Position numbers and translations under genes: made by a program. Below the pieces are notes generated by a model. That model made no database searches and was not told where the DNA came from. It was given only the letters and a program-made list of their open reading frames with translations. From Symbiotaphrina buchneri (taxonomy: Eukaryota > Ascomycota > Symbiotaphrinales > Symbiotaphrinaceae), in the NCBI GenBank assembly GCA_001599915.1, contig BCIG01000012.1:124001-188000 (forward strand): a DNA stretch of 64,000 bases, in the 5' to 3' direction. This document shows positions 1 through 13,344 of the stretch, piece by piece. The first letter of the stretch is position 1; each line of letters begins with the position of its first letter.

Positions 1-571
1 TCTTTATTATTGTCTGCGAAGTGGTTACAGGTCTTTCATGGGTCTGGCGGGACAAGCGGCAGCGGCAGCGGCAGCAGGGGGTGGAGGGAAGCCCGGACCC
101 CACTTCAGAGCGGACGAGCGAAAGGGCCATAGAACCGATGATGAATAAATGAATGACATGATTGGAATCATTTCAGGAATCTTTTGGCTACAGAGAATTG
201 CTTACTTCGTGCGTCTGTTTACGCTGCGTAGCCCGACAGGTGGTCGCGCCCTTCCTGCCGCGTTCGTTCGGTCTTGAATGGATGGTCGTAGACGTGCAAC
301 TGAACATGTGGGATGCTCCGGCTTCTGGATGATCACGGTGACCCTTCTCGACACCACCAGGTATGATTTGAAAATACAAGCAGATGGTTGGAAAAGACAC
401 CATCTTGAATTATGGGGTCTATGATATTGAGTCCACTGGAGATCTGTTTTTCTGAACTTGTGCAGAAAGCGAGAAACAAGCTCCACCTCCCAACGGACAC
501 CGTTCCCCAATCCGTCTCCACCGCGCGCCCGTCACCGTGTCATCAACAACCCTCAACCACAGCGGTACAAC
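1..571. other. Left-edge non-coding flank
   Basis: This stretch lies downstream of the RPL16 stop on the minus strand and presumably includes its 3' UTR. It has a short GGCAGC hexanucleotide run near 55-78. Open frames here overlap one another on both strands and show no recognisable family. Confidence 0.5.
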
Positions 572-1480
572 CTAGTATCCGTACTCTGCAAGTTGCTTCG
601 TTGTTGCCTCGTCCACGTTCGCGTTCTTCTTGGCCTCGGCCAAAGATCGGCGAGCAGCCTTCTTGCGTGCATAGTAAGCAGCGCTCTTCACCTTTCTCCT
701 CTCCTCGAGTCTGCAAAACGAGTCAGCCAGTTTTGTCCATTGTAGACTGACGATAACATACCTCTCCACGACGTCCTGGTACTTCCAGCCAACTTCGTGG
801 CTTAACCGACCGACAGTGCAGTACTTCCGTCCTGGCTTCAACCGCAACACCCTGAGGGCTTGTGGTACGACCATTCTCTTCTTGTGATCATATGGTGGTG
901 GCACACCCTCGAAGACGCGAAGACGTTCCAGAGCAGCGGCACCACGGGCAGTCTTGTGGGGGATCATTCCACGGACGGTCTTGTAGAAGATACGGGAAGG
1001 AGCGCGGAAGTGGAAAGGACCTGGGAATTGTCAGCAGGTGTATCGCGTAGAATGCTGAGGATCTTCTCTTACCTCCACGGGTAGGGTTGTAACGGGTTTG
1101 CTTGCGGAGGTATGCCAGGTACTTGACTGTGAGTATGTTAGCCACCTGGTTTCAATCGTCGTAATATCCGACTCGTAGCAGCATCCTGCAATAGGACCTC
1201 GCCTCAGGGTGAAACGTACGTTTGGCACGGAAGAACTCTCCAGAGATGTTAAGGGCCTCGCATCTCACGACAACGATCTTCTGACCTTCCAGCAGCTGCT
1301 TAGCCACTGTACTGGCCAGACGACCGAGAAGATGTCCCTTCCCATCAATAACGACCTATAATAGCGCAACTCCAGTCAGCTTTCAAAGTCCTTTTCCATT
1401 TCCCATCTTGTTGTGGGGATATCTGGCGCAGACATGCGGAGGAGGCGGGGCCCACTCACCACCTGATCGAAGGAAGACAT
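572..1480 (-). CDS. RPL16: 60S ribosomal protein L16 (uL13, L13a family)
   Basis: This is the large-subunit ribosomal protein uL13 (yeast Rpl16, human L13a). Exons are complement(572..710, 762..1020, 1073..1126, 1220..1355, 1460..1480), giving 202 aa, the usual length. All four introns are GT-AG (51, 52, 93 and 104 nt) and all phases close. The start MSSFDQ leads into [16 protein letters not shown], the family N-terminus. Further hallmarks are [42 protein letters not shown] and the C-terminal QLAEYGY. The second-exon donor GTG|GTGAGT was preferred because it gives the conserved VVVID. It is divergent from MED10 across about 410 bp, which is likely a shared promoter. High intron density for a short gene is usual for fungal ribosomal protein genes. 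Identity is secure from sequence. Confidence 0.96.
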
Positions 1481-1889
1481 CTTGCTCGTTTTGCTGCTGC
1501 AAGACAAGAAAGATTCGAGTAGCTTGCAGCGAAGTCTCCCTGACCTGCGATATGGTTAGGAGATGTCGTCGTTGGCGGTTGTCGTCGGATCGCTGGTTTC
1601 GAGATGTGCGATGGATCCTCAGGTTCGCCTATGTTGTGGATATGACGTTTCCCAATTGGGGTAAGCGAAAAGGGCTTCAGCCCTGGTGCCCTAGCCTGTC
1701 AATGATAAGAGATTATGAAGGCACGTGATTGGAAATCGATCTGGCAGAAATGGCTTACCGCCTTCGGTCATTAGTGGAGGTCTGGTAGAGTTAGCGCTCA
1801 TCCGGCTCCAGCATCATCAGAGCAACAAAGGCTCGGCTGCTCAAACTACTTCGAAGGTAGGGAAAGAGGCAGCTGACCTGTTATCCAAT
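1481..1889. promoter_or_regulatory. Divergent promoter of RPL16 and MED10
   Basis: This 409-bp gap separates two head-to-head genes. It contains a perfect 6+6 inverted repeat AGGGCT-TC-AGCCCT at 1671-1684 and a CACGTGAT E-box (Cbf1-type core) at 1722-1729. Which gene each site serves is inference; no TATA box is obvious. Confidence 0.5.
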
Positions 1890-2414
1890 ATGGCGTCGAA
1901 CGCGTTTGATGAGGTGGAAGGTAAGAAAACCGGAGCCCTTTCAACTACACCTGCTCATCAAGTATAGCGCAGTTAAAGAAAGTCATCCAACATCTTTACG
2001 AGATCATGGTTGCGATCCATGGCTATGAAGGGCCTGAGACCAACACTGCTCTCGTTACGAAAATGTAAGGGCTATTCAATTTACTGCTGGGGTTTTTAAT
2101 GGACCCTGCTAATGGTACGAAGACAAGGGATGACCCAAGACCTCAAAACTCTTTCTACTGTCGCGCCTCATCTCCCGGTGTCGATCCCGCCAGATATTAT
2201 TTGGTATGTCGAGGATGGACGGAACCCCGACATTTATACTCGAGAGTTTGTGGAACTGGTCGAAAGGAATAATCAATTATTAAAAGGAAGGGCGGAGGCA
2301 TTCGCAAGCTTTAGAGATGTCTTGGCCGAGCAAATATCGAGCGCATTGCCAGAGTTAAGAGGACAGGTGGAGAAGGTCATTGAGAATACGGGCGGAAAGG
2401 CCCCCCTTGGCTGA
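1890..2414 (+). CDS. NUT2/MED10: Mediator complex subunit 10
   Basis: This is a middle-module Mediator subunit that bridges activators and RNA polymerase II. Exons are 1890..1920, 1968..2064 and 2123..2414, giving 139 aa. Introns are 47 and 58 nt, the second with a CTAAT branch-like site. Recognisable family segments are LKKVIQHLYEIMV near residues 13-25, then IPPDIIWYVEDGRNPDIYT and REFVELVERNNQLLKG, the most conserved part of Med10. The C-terminus (LRGQVEKVIENTGG) is an amphipathic helix. The first exon is only 31 nt, and the ATG is the only one that joins in phase. It is encoded divergently from RPL16. Assignment rests on family recognition of the DGRNPDIYTREFVE block. Confidence 0.9.
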
Positions 2415-2945
2415 AGCATTTGCATTCGTGGCGTATGAGTTAGGATATTATACCCAGGGGGAGTTCGGTGTTTTGGCTTTGTTGGAAGGGATCGGAGTAC
2501 GAGTGCTCACGGAAGGGGCTAGCGTTTGAATTATCGACGGTTCTTCGGAATAACCAACGCAACCTTGAATCGTTAACTTGCAACATAACCATACCAAATA
2601 TTGCATTCTCGACCTCGGTAATAGCCTTTCAATTCAGAGAGGACAATCTGAAATCATCTGCGGTAGCACCTAAGGTAACTTGCTGCAAGGCTGTCAGCAA
2701 CGGTCCCTGTACCGCTTGATTGGCTCGCTTAAGCTCGACGCCATAGCTCGCCGTGTCATTGGCGTATCCCCAGTTGTATCGTGGCTTGGTGTCTCGAACG
2801 TCAACGGGGGAACTACCTGGCCTCCAACCGTGTAATACTATCGCTATTCTGTATCCTTGATCAAACCATCTTCAAATCCATGCCCGTCATATAGTCTCTA
2901 CTAGGGCTGAGTTGTGGCCCTTCCCTTCTCGGCCTCGCCGCCAAG
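2415..2945 (+). other. Intergenic, MED10 to NAK kinase
   Basis: About 530 bp separate two co-directional genes. This should hold the MED10 3' UTR and the kinase promoter. The open frame at 2468-2719 has no family features, and I see no other element. Confidence 0.4.
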
Positions 2946-5900
2946 ATGGCTTCCTCCTACAACCCCTCGATCCCTTCGCAAGCACTCCCTCATCGACCAG
3001 CTGTCTTCAATCCTCCAATTCCTATGGCCGTCCCAGCAGCTCCTGCCGGCACCTTTGCCCCTGGCACAAAAGTTCAAGTTGGCAATCACAGGGTCGTGAT
3101 TGAGAAATACCTGTCAGAAGGAGGATTCGCCCATGTTTACGTGGTCAGGCTATCCAAACCAGTTGACGGATCCGATGTTGCCGTCCTGAAGAGAGTGGCA
3201 GTGCCAGATAAGGAGAACCTGGCCAACATGCGGACCGAAGTTGAGACTATGAAGAAGCTCAAGGGGCACCGCCATATCGTCACATACATCGACTCTCATG
3301 CTTCACAGTTGAAAGGTGGCGGTTATGAGGTGTTCTTGTTGATGGAATACTGTTCTGGTGGAGGATTGATCGACTTCATGAATACACGCCTACAGAATCG
3401 TCTGACGGAACCGGAAATCCTGAAGATCATTTCCGACGTTGCACAGGGGGTCGCCTGCATGCATTATCTGAAGCCTCCATTATTACATCGAGATTTAAAG
3501 GTGGAGAATGTGCTGATATCCAATGGGCCTTCTTCGAGACTATTCAAACTTTGCGACTTTGGCTCAAGCGCACCTCCAAGACCAGCCGCCACAACAGCTG
3601 CGGAATGCAGATTAATAGAAGATGATGTTCAGAAGCATACAACCATGCAATACCGCAGTCCGGAGATGGTGGATGTCTATAGAAGGCTGCCGATCGATGA
3701 GAAGAGCGATATATGGGCATTGGGTGTTTTATTATACAAGTTATGCTACTACACCACACCATTCGAGGATCAAGGCCAGCTTGCCATTCTCAATGCAAGC
3801 TTCAAGTTTCCTGCCCATCCTCCTTTCTCTGATCGGTTAAAGAAGTTGATTGGTAAGTGCAGTCGTCGATCAGCAGGTAATGCCGTTTCTGACAGTTGCA
3901 GCATTGATGCTTCGGGCGAATCCTCAGGAACGGCCTAATATTTATCAAGTCGTGCGAGAAGTCTGCTCCATGAGGGGTACCGAAGTCCCAATTAAAGATG
4001 TAAGCTCGACAACCCTGTGATTGCGGTCCATGAGCTAATAATCAATAGATATACGCCACTCGCTCTCAATCGGAAGCTCGCAAGAATCAACAGTTGCCTT
4101 CCTCGCCTTCCGCTATTCCTTCCCCGCCAATGGTGGGTGCGTACAAGTCTCCTCCACAACAGGTCAAACAGACAATACCGGAGATAGCGCCGATGCGGAG
4201 AGGAAGACCTGCAGCTACATCGTCGCAGGCGCCAAGCATCAAACCAAGCCCATCAACTTCCAGAGCTGTTTCAAGCGATCCGTTTGCAGCGCTCGATTCA
4301 GGAGCTGCTTCGGCGGGGTCAATACCATCTGCCGATGAGATCTCAGCCAGGTTTCCGACCCTGGATCAATTCTCGCTGTTACACGATCGGGGCAATAAGT
4401 TCGAGTTTGGTAAAGGTCCGCCGTCGACAGAAGCCCCGAAAGGTGTGAATGAACGCCTTACAAATGCACTTGCCGATGAAGTGTTTGCAGTAGGGCATGG
4501 CACCGCTCAAGCAAAGTCTGAGACCATTCCAGCTGCGAGAATTCCCGCGAGTACAGCTCCACTAAAGTCTCCGGCTGTCGCCTCGTTCCAACAGGCCTCA
4601 GTTGCTACGAGTCAGTCTCCCGTGATACAACAGCCGACGCCTCAACGTCCAGCCATGGTATCGACAGGCATTCAGACATCGCCGTCCAGCAGCCCACCGC
4701 TTGATAGATCTAGAACCCACTCTTCCAAGGGTATACGTCGTTTTCCATCTAATGATGGTCAAAGACCACCCAGCCAACCAAGACCTCCATCAACTGGATT
4801 TTCCTCTCAACGTCGTGAAGAGATACCACAAGCCAGAAGATCAGGATTGTTCGATCTCCATCGCTCAAAATCTCAAACAAATACCCTCACCATGCCAAAG
4901 TCTCCTTCTACTCGGCCTTCTTTGGAAGGAAGACGGCCATCCGCACTGGATTTGTCAGAATCAATCAACAGGTCAAAGTCGGCTAATGCCAGACCCCGTC
5001 CTAACAGTGTTTATCTCGAATCAAATATGGATTATCTTAGGGAACAAGAAGCATCCCGTGGGAGGGATATCTCTGGTGAGAGGCTTCCAAGGCCTGACCA
5101 GCTGCCTTCTGCCATAACCGGGGAAAGTTCCGAGGAGGAGACCAACATCCGATCTAGCCTTGACTATCTACGTACAAGGGAAGATGAAGAAGCTCGTAGA
5201 AGAAACTCAAAACGGAGCTCTAGCGGATCCAAACATTCAAAACGGGCCAGTATGCCATCAATTTCTTTGACCAATACCAAATCTATATTGGCTGGCAGAT
5301 TCGGTGATGCATTTCGTCGGTTCGAAGGTGGACCTGGCCCACGTACACCAAGTCCGTCTGCTGAGCGAGAAGGGCCCAGTCTCACTCCGATAGCAGGTTC
5401 AGAGCCTACCGATCGTGATGAACGGAGTGACGATGGGAGAGTATTGGAAGAAGTGGAAACGGACATCCCTGAAGTACGGCGTGAATTAGAGAGAAGGAGA
5501 CTCTCGCAGGAAGAAAAGCGAGTTGCTCAAGCAGCGGCAGAGTATCGTCAACGATTGGCTGAAAAGGATGGTGAGAGGGGCAGGTTGGGAGTTGGTGGAG
5601 GGGTAACCCGAGCAGCTTCCATCCAAAACAGGGTCAAATCTTTGCTTGAGGAGAACGGCAAGGCATCACCAACGAAAACGGCAAGCGGTTATGGTCGGTA
5701 TACCGACACAGACAAGAGGAGTGAAGGTCGACCTCACGAGGATCCGACGCACGAACCTGCATCAAACATTGCTCTGAGAAAGCCTGCACCTGTACCAAAG
5801 GGCGCTGCACTTAGTAGCAGACCAGATGCCGCTCCTGGTCTTCAATATGCGAAAACCAGAGAGCAGCAAGGGAGACCTCCTAGTTCACCCACACGACCAG

Positions 5901-6169
5901 CTTCCAAACCAAGCGCTCCTCCTAAACCAAAGGTTTTTCAAAAGCCGGGGTTGAATGAGCTGCGTCCTCAAACGCCGCCAGCAAAACCCCACCATCTGAC
6001 TGGGCAACGGATACAAGCAGCCAAACCGGAAGCCGACATTACTGCCCTAGATGCGGATGAGTGGGAGGCTGATTTCAGCAAACGATATCCGAGTTTATCC
6101 AAGTTTGAGTTGGTCGAGACGGAGATTGAGAAGAGTGGGCCTTCTGAGATGCGCATCAGAGATGTTTAG
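2946..6169 (+). CDS. Ark/Prk (NAK) family serine/threonine kinase
   Basis: This kinase resembles yeast Ark1/Prk1/Akl1 and animal AAK1/GAK, which control endocytic coat and actin patch turnover. Exons are 2946..3852, 3902..3999 and 4049..6169, giving 1041 aa with two 49-nt introns. The kinase domain covers about residues 40-330: glycine loop [10 protein letters not shown], catalytic-lysine region [19 protein letters not shown], catalytic loop [10 protein letters not shown] (from residue 181), DFGS, and [10 protein letters not shown] with KSDIWALG. About 700 residues of Ser/Pro-rich, low-complexity tail follow, with basic Ser stretches. A short motif occurs twice in the tail: [14 protein letters not shown], and near the C-terminus [16 protein letters not shown] membership is firm. 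The specific orthologue (Ark1 versus Akl1) is not resolved. Confidence 0.92.
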
Positions 6170-7369
6170 GATAGGGTAGATGAGAATCTCGCCTCGACAG
6201 CAGGCTGTTGGCGTGACACATTGGATGGAGCTTATGGTTTGAATAATGGTGGGGCTTGGACAGCCATGGATAAATGGTTAGCATCAGCATCATCAGGAAG
6301 CATGCAAATGATATGCTATCTCCATCCTTCTACAAAATTCCTTGGCAAGGATTCTTGTAGTTGTTGTAAGCACGTTCACGATGATATTGTGAGCAATCTT
6401 GGAGATATGGTTGGCTTTCGCCCAATGATTCACGTCTTTATCTCCTCGCGCATTGTTTGGATAAAGCAAGAGCCAGGAGTATTATGAGTGCAACTTGCAA
6501 AGCATGTAAAGAAGGACCGAGGACGGATGAGGCGGGATTTCAATGGATAGCAACTGCCTATTTGAGCGTACATACGTATGCTGGAGCGTCAACACGCCGA
6601 CTAAAGATGTACCTGGAATGGCCATGTGGAGAGCAGTCCACCATCTTCCTGTCTATTGATGTTTCTTCGAGTCAAAATTTTGAAGCCTTGCGAAGGTGCA
6701 AAGGAAGTGGAGCAACAAAGCGGGCAAAGCCCCTGAAAGAGGCCCTTGATCTTTACTTTGGTCAAGGGCTTGAGGGCGTTGATGTGATTTGATTGGGATG
6801 CGCAGAAAAATATTCGCTTAAGGTTCTACTAGCGTGGAAGTCGGTAGGGGCTTCAGGGGAGCAAGCGCGAAACTAGAGGGCGAGGCGCATATAAACAGGA
6901 GCTTGATCCTCCCATGTAAAGGAGCCGCCTCGCCCACCCGATTCTTTTCCTGACCCCTCGAGAGTCGAGAATCCCTCGCTCGCATTTCTGCCGCCGGTCC
7001 CGTCTGCGCGCCCGACGCAGCAGCCCAACCCAAAACACGACGCCCGACCACACACAAATCAAAATCCAGCCATACAGCAACGACATGAAGACGATGACTA
7101 CTCCTACGCCGTCTAATCTTTTACAGCTGTGACTTTTCTACGTCACGTGCTTTGACGACTTAACGACAGTTTCCTTTTTGCGCTTTGGCTCTCTTCGTCG
7201 GTCTCCTTTGACTTTTTGACCTCTTCCTTCGACTCTTCTTGTCGTTTGAAGCCATCGTCATCACAACTTTGCTCGCTTTTTGCTTCCTTGGACTTTCGCT
7301 TGAGATCCCAAACTTGGAGATGTTGCTGCATGGGCGGTGTTTGCGCTAGAGCTTTAAAAGTCTAAAGTC
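6170..7369 (+). other. Intergenic, NAK kinase to MOT1
   Basis: About 1.2 kb should hold the kinase 3' UTR and the MOT1 promoter. A CACGTG E-box lies at 7144-7149, about 220 bp before the MOT1 ATG. Open frames on both strands (6221-6792, 6818-7086, 7143-7331) overlap and show no family features, so I reject them as genes. Confidence 0.4.
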
Positions 7370-10300
7370 ATGGCAACTTCCAGGTTGGTTCAAACGGCTC
7401 ACCCAATCATTCTTGAAACTTTGACGCTAACTCTTCTTTCAGATTAGATCGCCTGGTTACGTACGTCCATCCCCACCCAATCACAAGAGGCCACAACCAT
7501 CCCCTTCTCCGCCTTGTCCCGCCAGAGAATGCCCCCTTTTTTGTTGGAGATCGGATCAGCTGACTTTGCTGTGTTTATAGGCTCCTGGAAACAGGCAGCA
7601 CCCAGTTGATCCGTAATACCGCGGCAAAACAACTTGCCGACGTTCAGAAACAGCACCCTGACGAACTCTACAACCTCCTAACTCGAGTCCTCCCGTATCT
7701 CAGGTCAAAATCATGGGATACGAGGATAGCTGCCGCGAAAGCCATAGGTGGAATCGTCGAAAATGCAGAGAAATTCGATCCAAACGCAGGAGATGAAGCT
7801 ATCAAATCAGAAGAGAATGGTTCCATCAAACTCGAAGCCAAAGAGGAGGTCGACGTCAAGAAGGAAAAAATTGAGTCGAATCATGTGACTTCGCCCGACC
7901 AACTGTCCCTCGAGACGTTGGACATCGCCAGTATCCTCAAGTATGGGAAGAAGCTTCTTGGAAGCGCCGGCAAAGAGTATGATTTCCATTTGGCAAACAT
8001 GGATCCCGTCACGAGGCTGGCACATCAAAAGAAGAGCGTCACGGCGCGTTTGGGTTTGGGTGGTGACTATATGGAGGACGACCTTGTCAATGAAAAGGAC
8101 TTTTCTCCTGCTACCCCTTATCCCGTCGCTACTCCAGGTGTCAACCGTTTCGACTCTGCTTCACCAAATCAGTCAAGTCAGAACAGCATATCGATCTCGT
8201 CAATGTACCCGCCGACGCCTTATGATCCTACGGCATCTACGCCGAATGAGGAAGGTGCTTCTGGTCTCAGTCGGAGACAACTGAACCAACTCAAACGGAA
8301 GAACAAACTGAACGCAAAGAGCCAAGCAAACAAAGTCAGGGTGGTGGATCTTTCGATTAGACGTCCGAGCAACGACGTCCCGCAGACGCCCGCAGTACCG
8401 GAGCCTTATGCCATCAAACAAGAAGGCGAAGATGGCTCGGTAGGGCCGGGGGATTATTTTTCTCTGGAACGAGCCATTGGTGATGATACCAGCAAAGTTG
8501 TTGCCGAATTCAAAGGACCTGTGATGCCCGAGAAATCTGCGCTACAGACTGCCGCCGAAGAAGATACTAAAGGTTGGCCATATGAGACGCTGTGTGATAT
8601 CCTCATGATAGATCTTTTCGATCTCAATTGGGAGACACGACATGGTGCAGCAATGGGTCTTCGAGAGGTCATGCGTGTTCATGGGGCTGGAGCAGGCCGA
8701 GAATTTGGCAAGACACGAGCTGAGAACGACGCTTTGAATCGAAGTTATCTGGATGACCTTGCCTGTCGATTATGCTGCGTTTTGATGCTGGATCGATTCG
8801 GTGATTACATCTCCGACAATGTCGTGGCACCTATTCGTGAGACTGTTGGTCAGACTCTTGGAGCACTTTTGGTCCACCTTCCAGCACCATCTGTCGTGCA
8901 GGTCTATCGAATTCTCTATCGAATGGTGATGCAAGAAGACCTTGGACTCGATTATCCGGTTTGGGAGGTTTGCCATGGCGGTATGATCGGCTTGCGGTAC
9001 TTGGTTGCAGTCAGAAGTGACCTCCTACTGAAAGATGCGGAAATTTTAGATGGTGTTGTCAGAGCCGTCATGAAGGGGTTGGCCGACTTCGACGACGATG
9101 TCAGGTCTGTCAGTGCTGCAACGCTTATTCCGATTGCTCAAGAATTTGTGGAACAACGACCAGGAGCCTTGAACAGCTTGATCAATATCGTCTGGGATTG
9201 CTTGTCAAATCTTCGGGATGATCTCAGCGCAAGTACTGGTTCAGTCATGGATCTCCTGGCTAAGCTTTGTGGCTTTCCACAAGTACTTGAAGCTATGCGA
9301 CAAAATGCTTCTCATGATGAAGAACATTCTTTTGCTCTGCTTGTTCCTCGTCTATATCCGTTCTTACGACACACTATCACTAGCGTTCGCTCCGCCGTTC
9401 TCAGAGCACTTTTGACATTCCTCGACATCGAAGGAGAAGGCACTAGAGGATGGATAAATGGAAAGATCCTGCGCTTGGTGTTCCAGAATCTACTCGTGGA
9501 GCGGAACGAGGGTGTTTTGAAGTTATCCTTCCAGGTTTGGACCGCTTTATGTCGGCAGCTGGCCAACCAGGATCCTCATCAACTTCGCTCGGAGTTTCTC
9601 CCTCACCTCGACCCGCTTACGACTCTATCTCTCACACCTATTGGTGTCCCCCGTCATCCCATTGCTATGGATCCTTCGTTATTCCTTCGACCGTCTGGGA
9701 TGTCATATACACTTCCAGGTTTTCCGACAAGGACAGCTTCTTCACCTGTGCCTTCAGAACCTCCAGCAAAGCGAAGAAAGAGTGCAAAGAAAGAGGAAGC
9801 TCCTTCAACAACGCATAACATTGATGGCCATATGATCCAAGGCGATGTTGACCTTGTCGGTGCGGATGTATTGGTCAGGTCTAAGATTTATGCAGCTCAA
9901 GCTCTGGGATTGGTCATGAGTCTGTGGCCAAATGATGACAACTTGACAGTGTTCAGTGAACGGGTTCTACCTTCACTTCACTCTCCTTTTTCTTCAACGA
10001 GGGTCACTGCCGCAATGATCATTGAAGAATATGCCAAATCGTCGCCTACGCCAAATGCCGCTTTTGCTGCAGTTTGTTCTACTGAGCTGCACATCCTGAT
10101 TGACAATGATCTACCACCGGCATACCGAGACACAGTCAGTTATACACAGATACTCCGTGCTCAATGCCATTCCTTGCTCAACACATTCCGCGATCCTGGG
10201 AGAATTCCTTCTTCAAAGATTCCTAGCATTGCTGTCGTCTGCCAAGGTGATACGGATGCTGGTCCAGAGTCTTTCTCCATTACGCATGGCGAGAAGATCG

Positions 10301-13300
10301 TCGGTGAGGATTTTGAACGGCTAAAGAAGCTCATGACTCCTGCAGCGCGTGTTACGACCTTGAAAGCTCTCAATGACTCCAGAGAACTTGCCGAAATGGC
10401 AGTTACGGAGGCAAAAGCTGTCAAAGAAGAACGTGACATTCGCATTAGAGCTGCTGCTGCAAGTGCTTTGGTGGCTTTGAAGGATATACCGAAGAAACCC
10501 GCGCAAGTCATTCGTGGAATGATGGATAGTGTCAAAAAGGAGACCAACTCCGAGTTGCAGAAACGCTCAGCATCGGCGGTATCGTCTCTCATTCAACAAT
10601 ATGCGGCTTCTGGGCGCAGAGGTCCCGTTGATAAGATTATTGGGAATTTGGTCAAATTCTGTTGTGTTGATACTTCCGAGACACCCGAATTCCACCGCAA
10701 TGCCGAGTTGAAGACTGCCATCTTATCCCTTAGGAAGGAGGAGGACAGAAAGGAACATCCGGATGCTGCCAAGTTCGAAAGGGAGGCCAAAGAAGCTCGA
10801 ATCATGAGGAGGGGTGCCAAGGAAGCATTGGAGCAGCTATGTGAGGCTTTCGGCGGTGAACTTTTCGAAAAGGTGCCCAATCTGAAGAGCATTATCGAAG
10901 ATCCTCTTCAACAGACATTTGCTGGGGATATACCATCGAATATCGCTGACCCTCAGAACGATCTTGGACAAGAAGCAGTCGACGCTCTTTCAACAATTCG
11001 AGCGCTTGTCCCGAAGTTCCATCCAGCATTATATCCGTTTATCCTCAACTTGGCTCCTCTCATCATCAAAGCATTACATTCCGAACTGTCCGTCTTCAGA
11101 TACGCAGCGGCAAAATGTTTCGCCACTATCTGCAGCGTCATCACAGTCCAAGGGATGACCATGCTTGTGGAAAAGGTTTTGCCGTCCATCAACAACGCTT
11201 TAGACCTCAATCATCGCCAAGGGGTCATTGAGTGCATCTATCATCTTATTCACGTCATGGAAGATGATGTACTTCCATACGTCATCTTTCTCATCGTTCC
11301 TGTCTTGGGGCGTATGAGTGATTCGGATAATGATGTCCGCCTCATCGCTACCACAACCTTTGCAATTCTGGTCAAGCTCGTCCCTCTTGAAGCGGGCATA
11401 CCAGATCCTCCTGGCTTATCCGAAGAACTTCTCAAAGGAAGAGACAAAGAGCGAAAATTCATCTCGCAGATGCTTGATGTCCACAAGATCGAGCCCTTTG
11501 AGATTCCTGTTGCCATCAAGACCGAACTTCGGTCATATCAGCAAGAAGGCGTCAACTGGTTGGCGTTCCTCAACCGATATCATCTTCACGGTATCCTTTG
11601 CGATGATATGGGTCTTGGAAAGACTTTGCAGACTCTGTGTATCGTCGCTAGTGATCATCACATGAGGGCCGAAGAGCACAAAAAGACCGGAGCATCTGAT
11701 GTCCGTCCTTTGCCTTCATTGATCGTCTGTCCACCTACGCTTTCTGGTCATTGGCAGCAGGAAATCAAGCAGTATGCTCCTTTCTTGACATGTTTGACAT
11801 ACGTTGGACCTCCTTCAGAACGTCAAAGGCTCCGCAGTAGCCTCGGATCTACTGATATTGTCATTACATCCTACGATGTCTGCAGGAATGACATTGAGGT
11901 CTTGGCTCCCATTAACTGGAATTATTGCGTCTTGGATGAGGGGCATCTCATCAAGAATCCAAAGGCAAAGACCACACTCGCCGTGAAGCGTCTTTTGAGC
12001 AATCATCGCTTGATCTTGTCTGGCACCCCGATTCAAAACAATGTCCTCGAACTTTGGTCTTTGTTTGATTTCCTCATGCCTGGTTTCTTGGGTACAGAGA
12101 AAGTCTTCCTCGACAGGTTTGCCAAGCCTATCGCTGCAAGTCGATACAGCAAATCGTCCTCCAAAGAACAAGAGGCTGGTGCACTCGCCATCGAAGCGTT
12201 GCATAAGCAAGTCTTGCCATTCCTTCTTCGCCGTCTAAAGGAAGAAGTTCTTGACGACCTCCCTCCGAAGATCATCCAGAATTACTACTGCGACCTCAGT
12301 GACCTGCAGAAAAGGTTATTCGAGGACTTTTCGAAGAAAGAAGGCAAGACACTTCAAGCCAAGGCGGCTCAAGGTGACAAGGAAGCCAAACAACATATCT
12401 TCCAAGCACTCCAATATATGCGGAAGTTATGCAACTCTCCCGCTTTGGTCATGCGTCCAGATCACAAGCAGTACCCATCTATCCAAGAGTCACTTGCTCG
12501 GCAAGGATCCAATCTTCACGATCCTGCCCATGCCCCGAAGCTTACCGCGTTACGCGATCTTCTCGTCGACTGCGGCATTGGGATAAATGCTCCAGAAGGC
12601 GAGCTTACCACCGAAGCCGATTTTGTCTCCCAACACCGCGCTCTCATCTTCTGTCAGATGAAAGAAATGCTCGACATTGTTCAGAATGATGTGCTGAAGA
12701 AGATGCTGCCGTCCGTGCAATATCTTCGCTTGGACGGGAGTGTTGAAGCAAACAAGCGTCAAGCCATCGTCAACCAATTCAACAGTGACCCCAGTTACGA
12801 CGTGTTGTTGTTGACTACCAGTGTCGGAGGTCTGGGATTGAACTTGACCGGTGCTGATACCGTTATCTTTGTCGAGCATGACTGGAACCCTCAAAAGGAT
12901 ATGCAGGCTATGGATCGTGCCCATCGGATAGGTCAGAAGAAGGTCGTCAATGTCTACCGTCTTATTACGCGCGGTACTTTGGAAGAGAAGATCATGAGGT
13001 ATGCTTTTCCTTTACAATTCGCTTAGACACCGCTGACTTACTATTACAGTCTCCAACGCTTCAAAATCGACGTTGCTTCAACTGTCGTGAACCAACAGAA
13101 TGCGGGGCTCGGTACCATGGAGACGGATCAGATCCTCGACCTTTTCAATCTGGGTGAAACAGCCGATGGCACGATCGAGAAGCCCGGTGCCGCTGATACC
13201 ACTGAAGATGACGCGGTGGATGCTACTGGAGAGGTGCGTGAAAAGGGAAAGAGAGGATTCCTGGATGAACTGGGCGAGCTCTGGGATGAGAAGCAGTACG

Positions 13301-13344
13301 AGGAGTACAATCTGGACTCCTTCCTGGCGACTATGAAGGGATGA
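7370..13344 (+). CDS. MOT1: TATA-binding-protein-removing Snf2 ATPase Mot1
   Basis: Mot1/BTAF1 uses ATP to strip TBP from DNA and so redistributes preinitiation complexes. Exons are 7370..7383, 7443..7460, 7581..12998 and 13050..13344, giving 1914 aa (yeast Mot1 is 1867). The N-terminus TSRLDRLVTLLETGS is assembled from two mini-exons of 14 and 18 nt. The N-terminal two thirds is HEAT-repeat-like helical sequence with an acidic/basic insert near residues 70-240. The Snf2 core is C-terminal: DDMGLGKT at about residue 1352, DEGHLIKNPKAKTT at about 1463, SGTPIQNN, and RAHRIGQ at about 1790. The last exon holds the conserved C-terminal tail with LDLFNL. All phases close. The HEAT plus Snf2 arrangement and length are diagnostic. 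Confidence 0.97.

Noticed and set aside
6818-7331. Several minus-strand frames upstream of MOT1
   Set aside because: They overlap each other in different frames, are low-complexity and lie in the MOT1 promoter.
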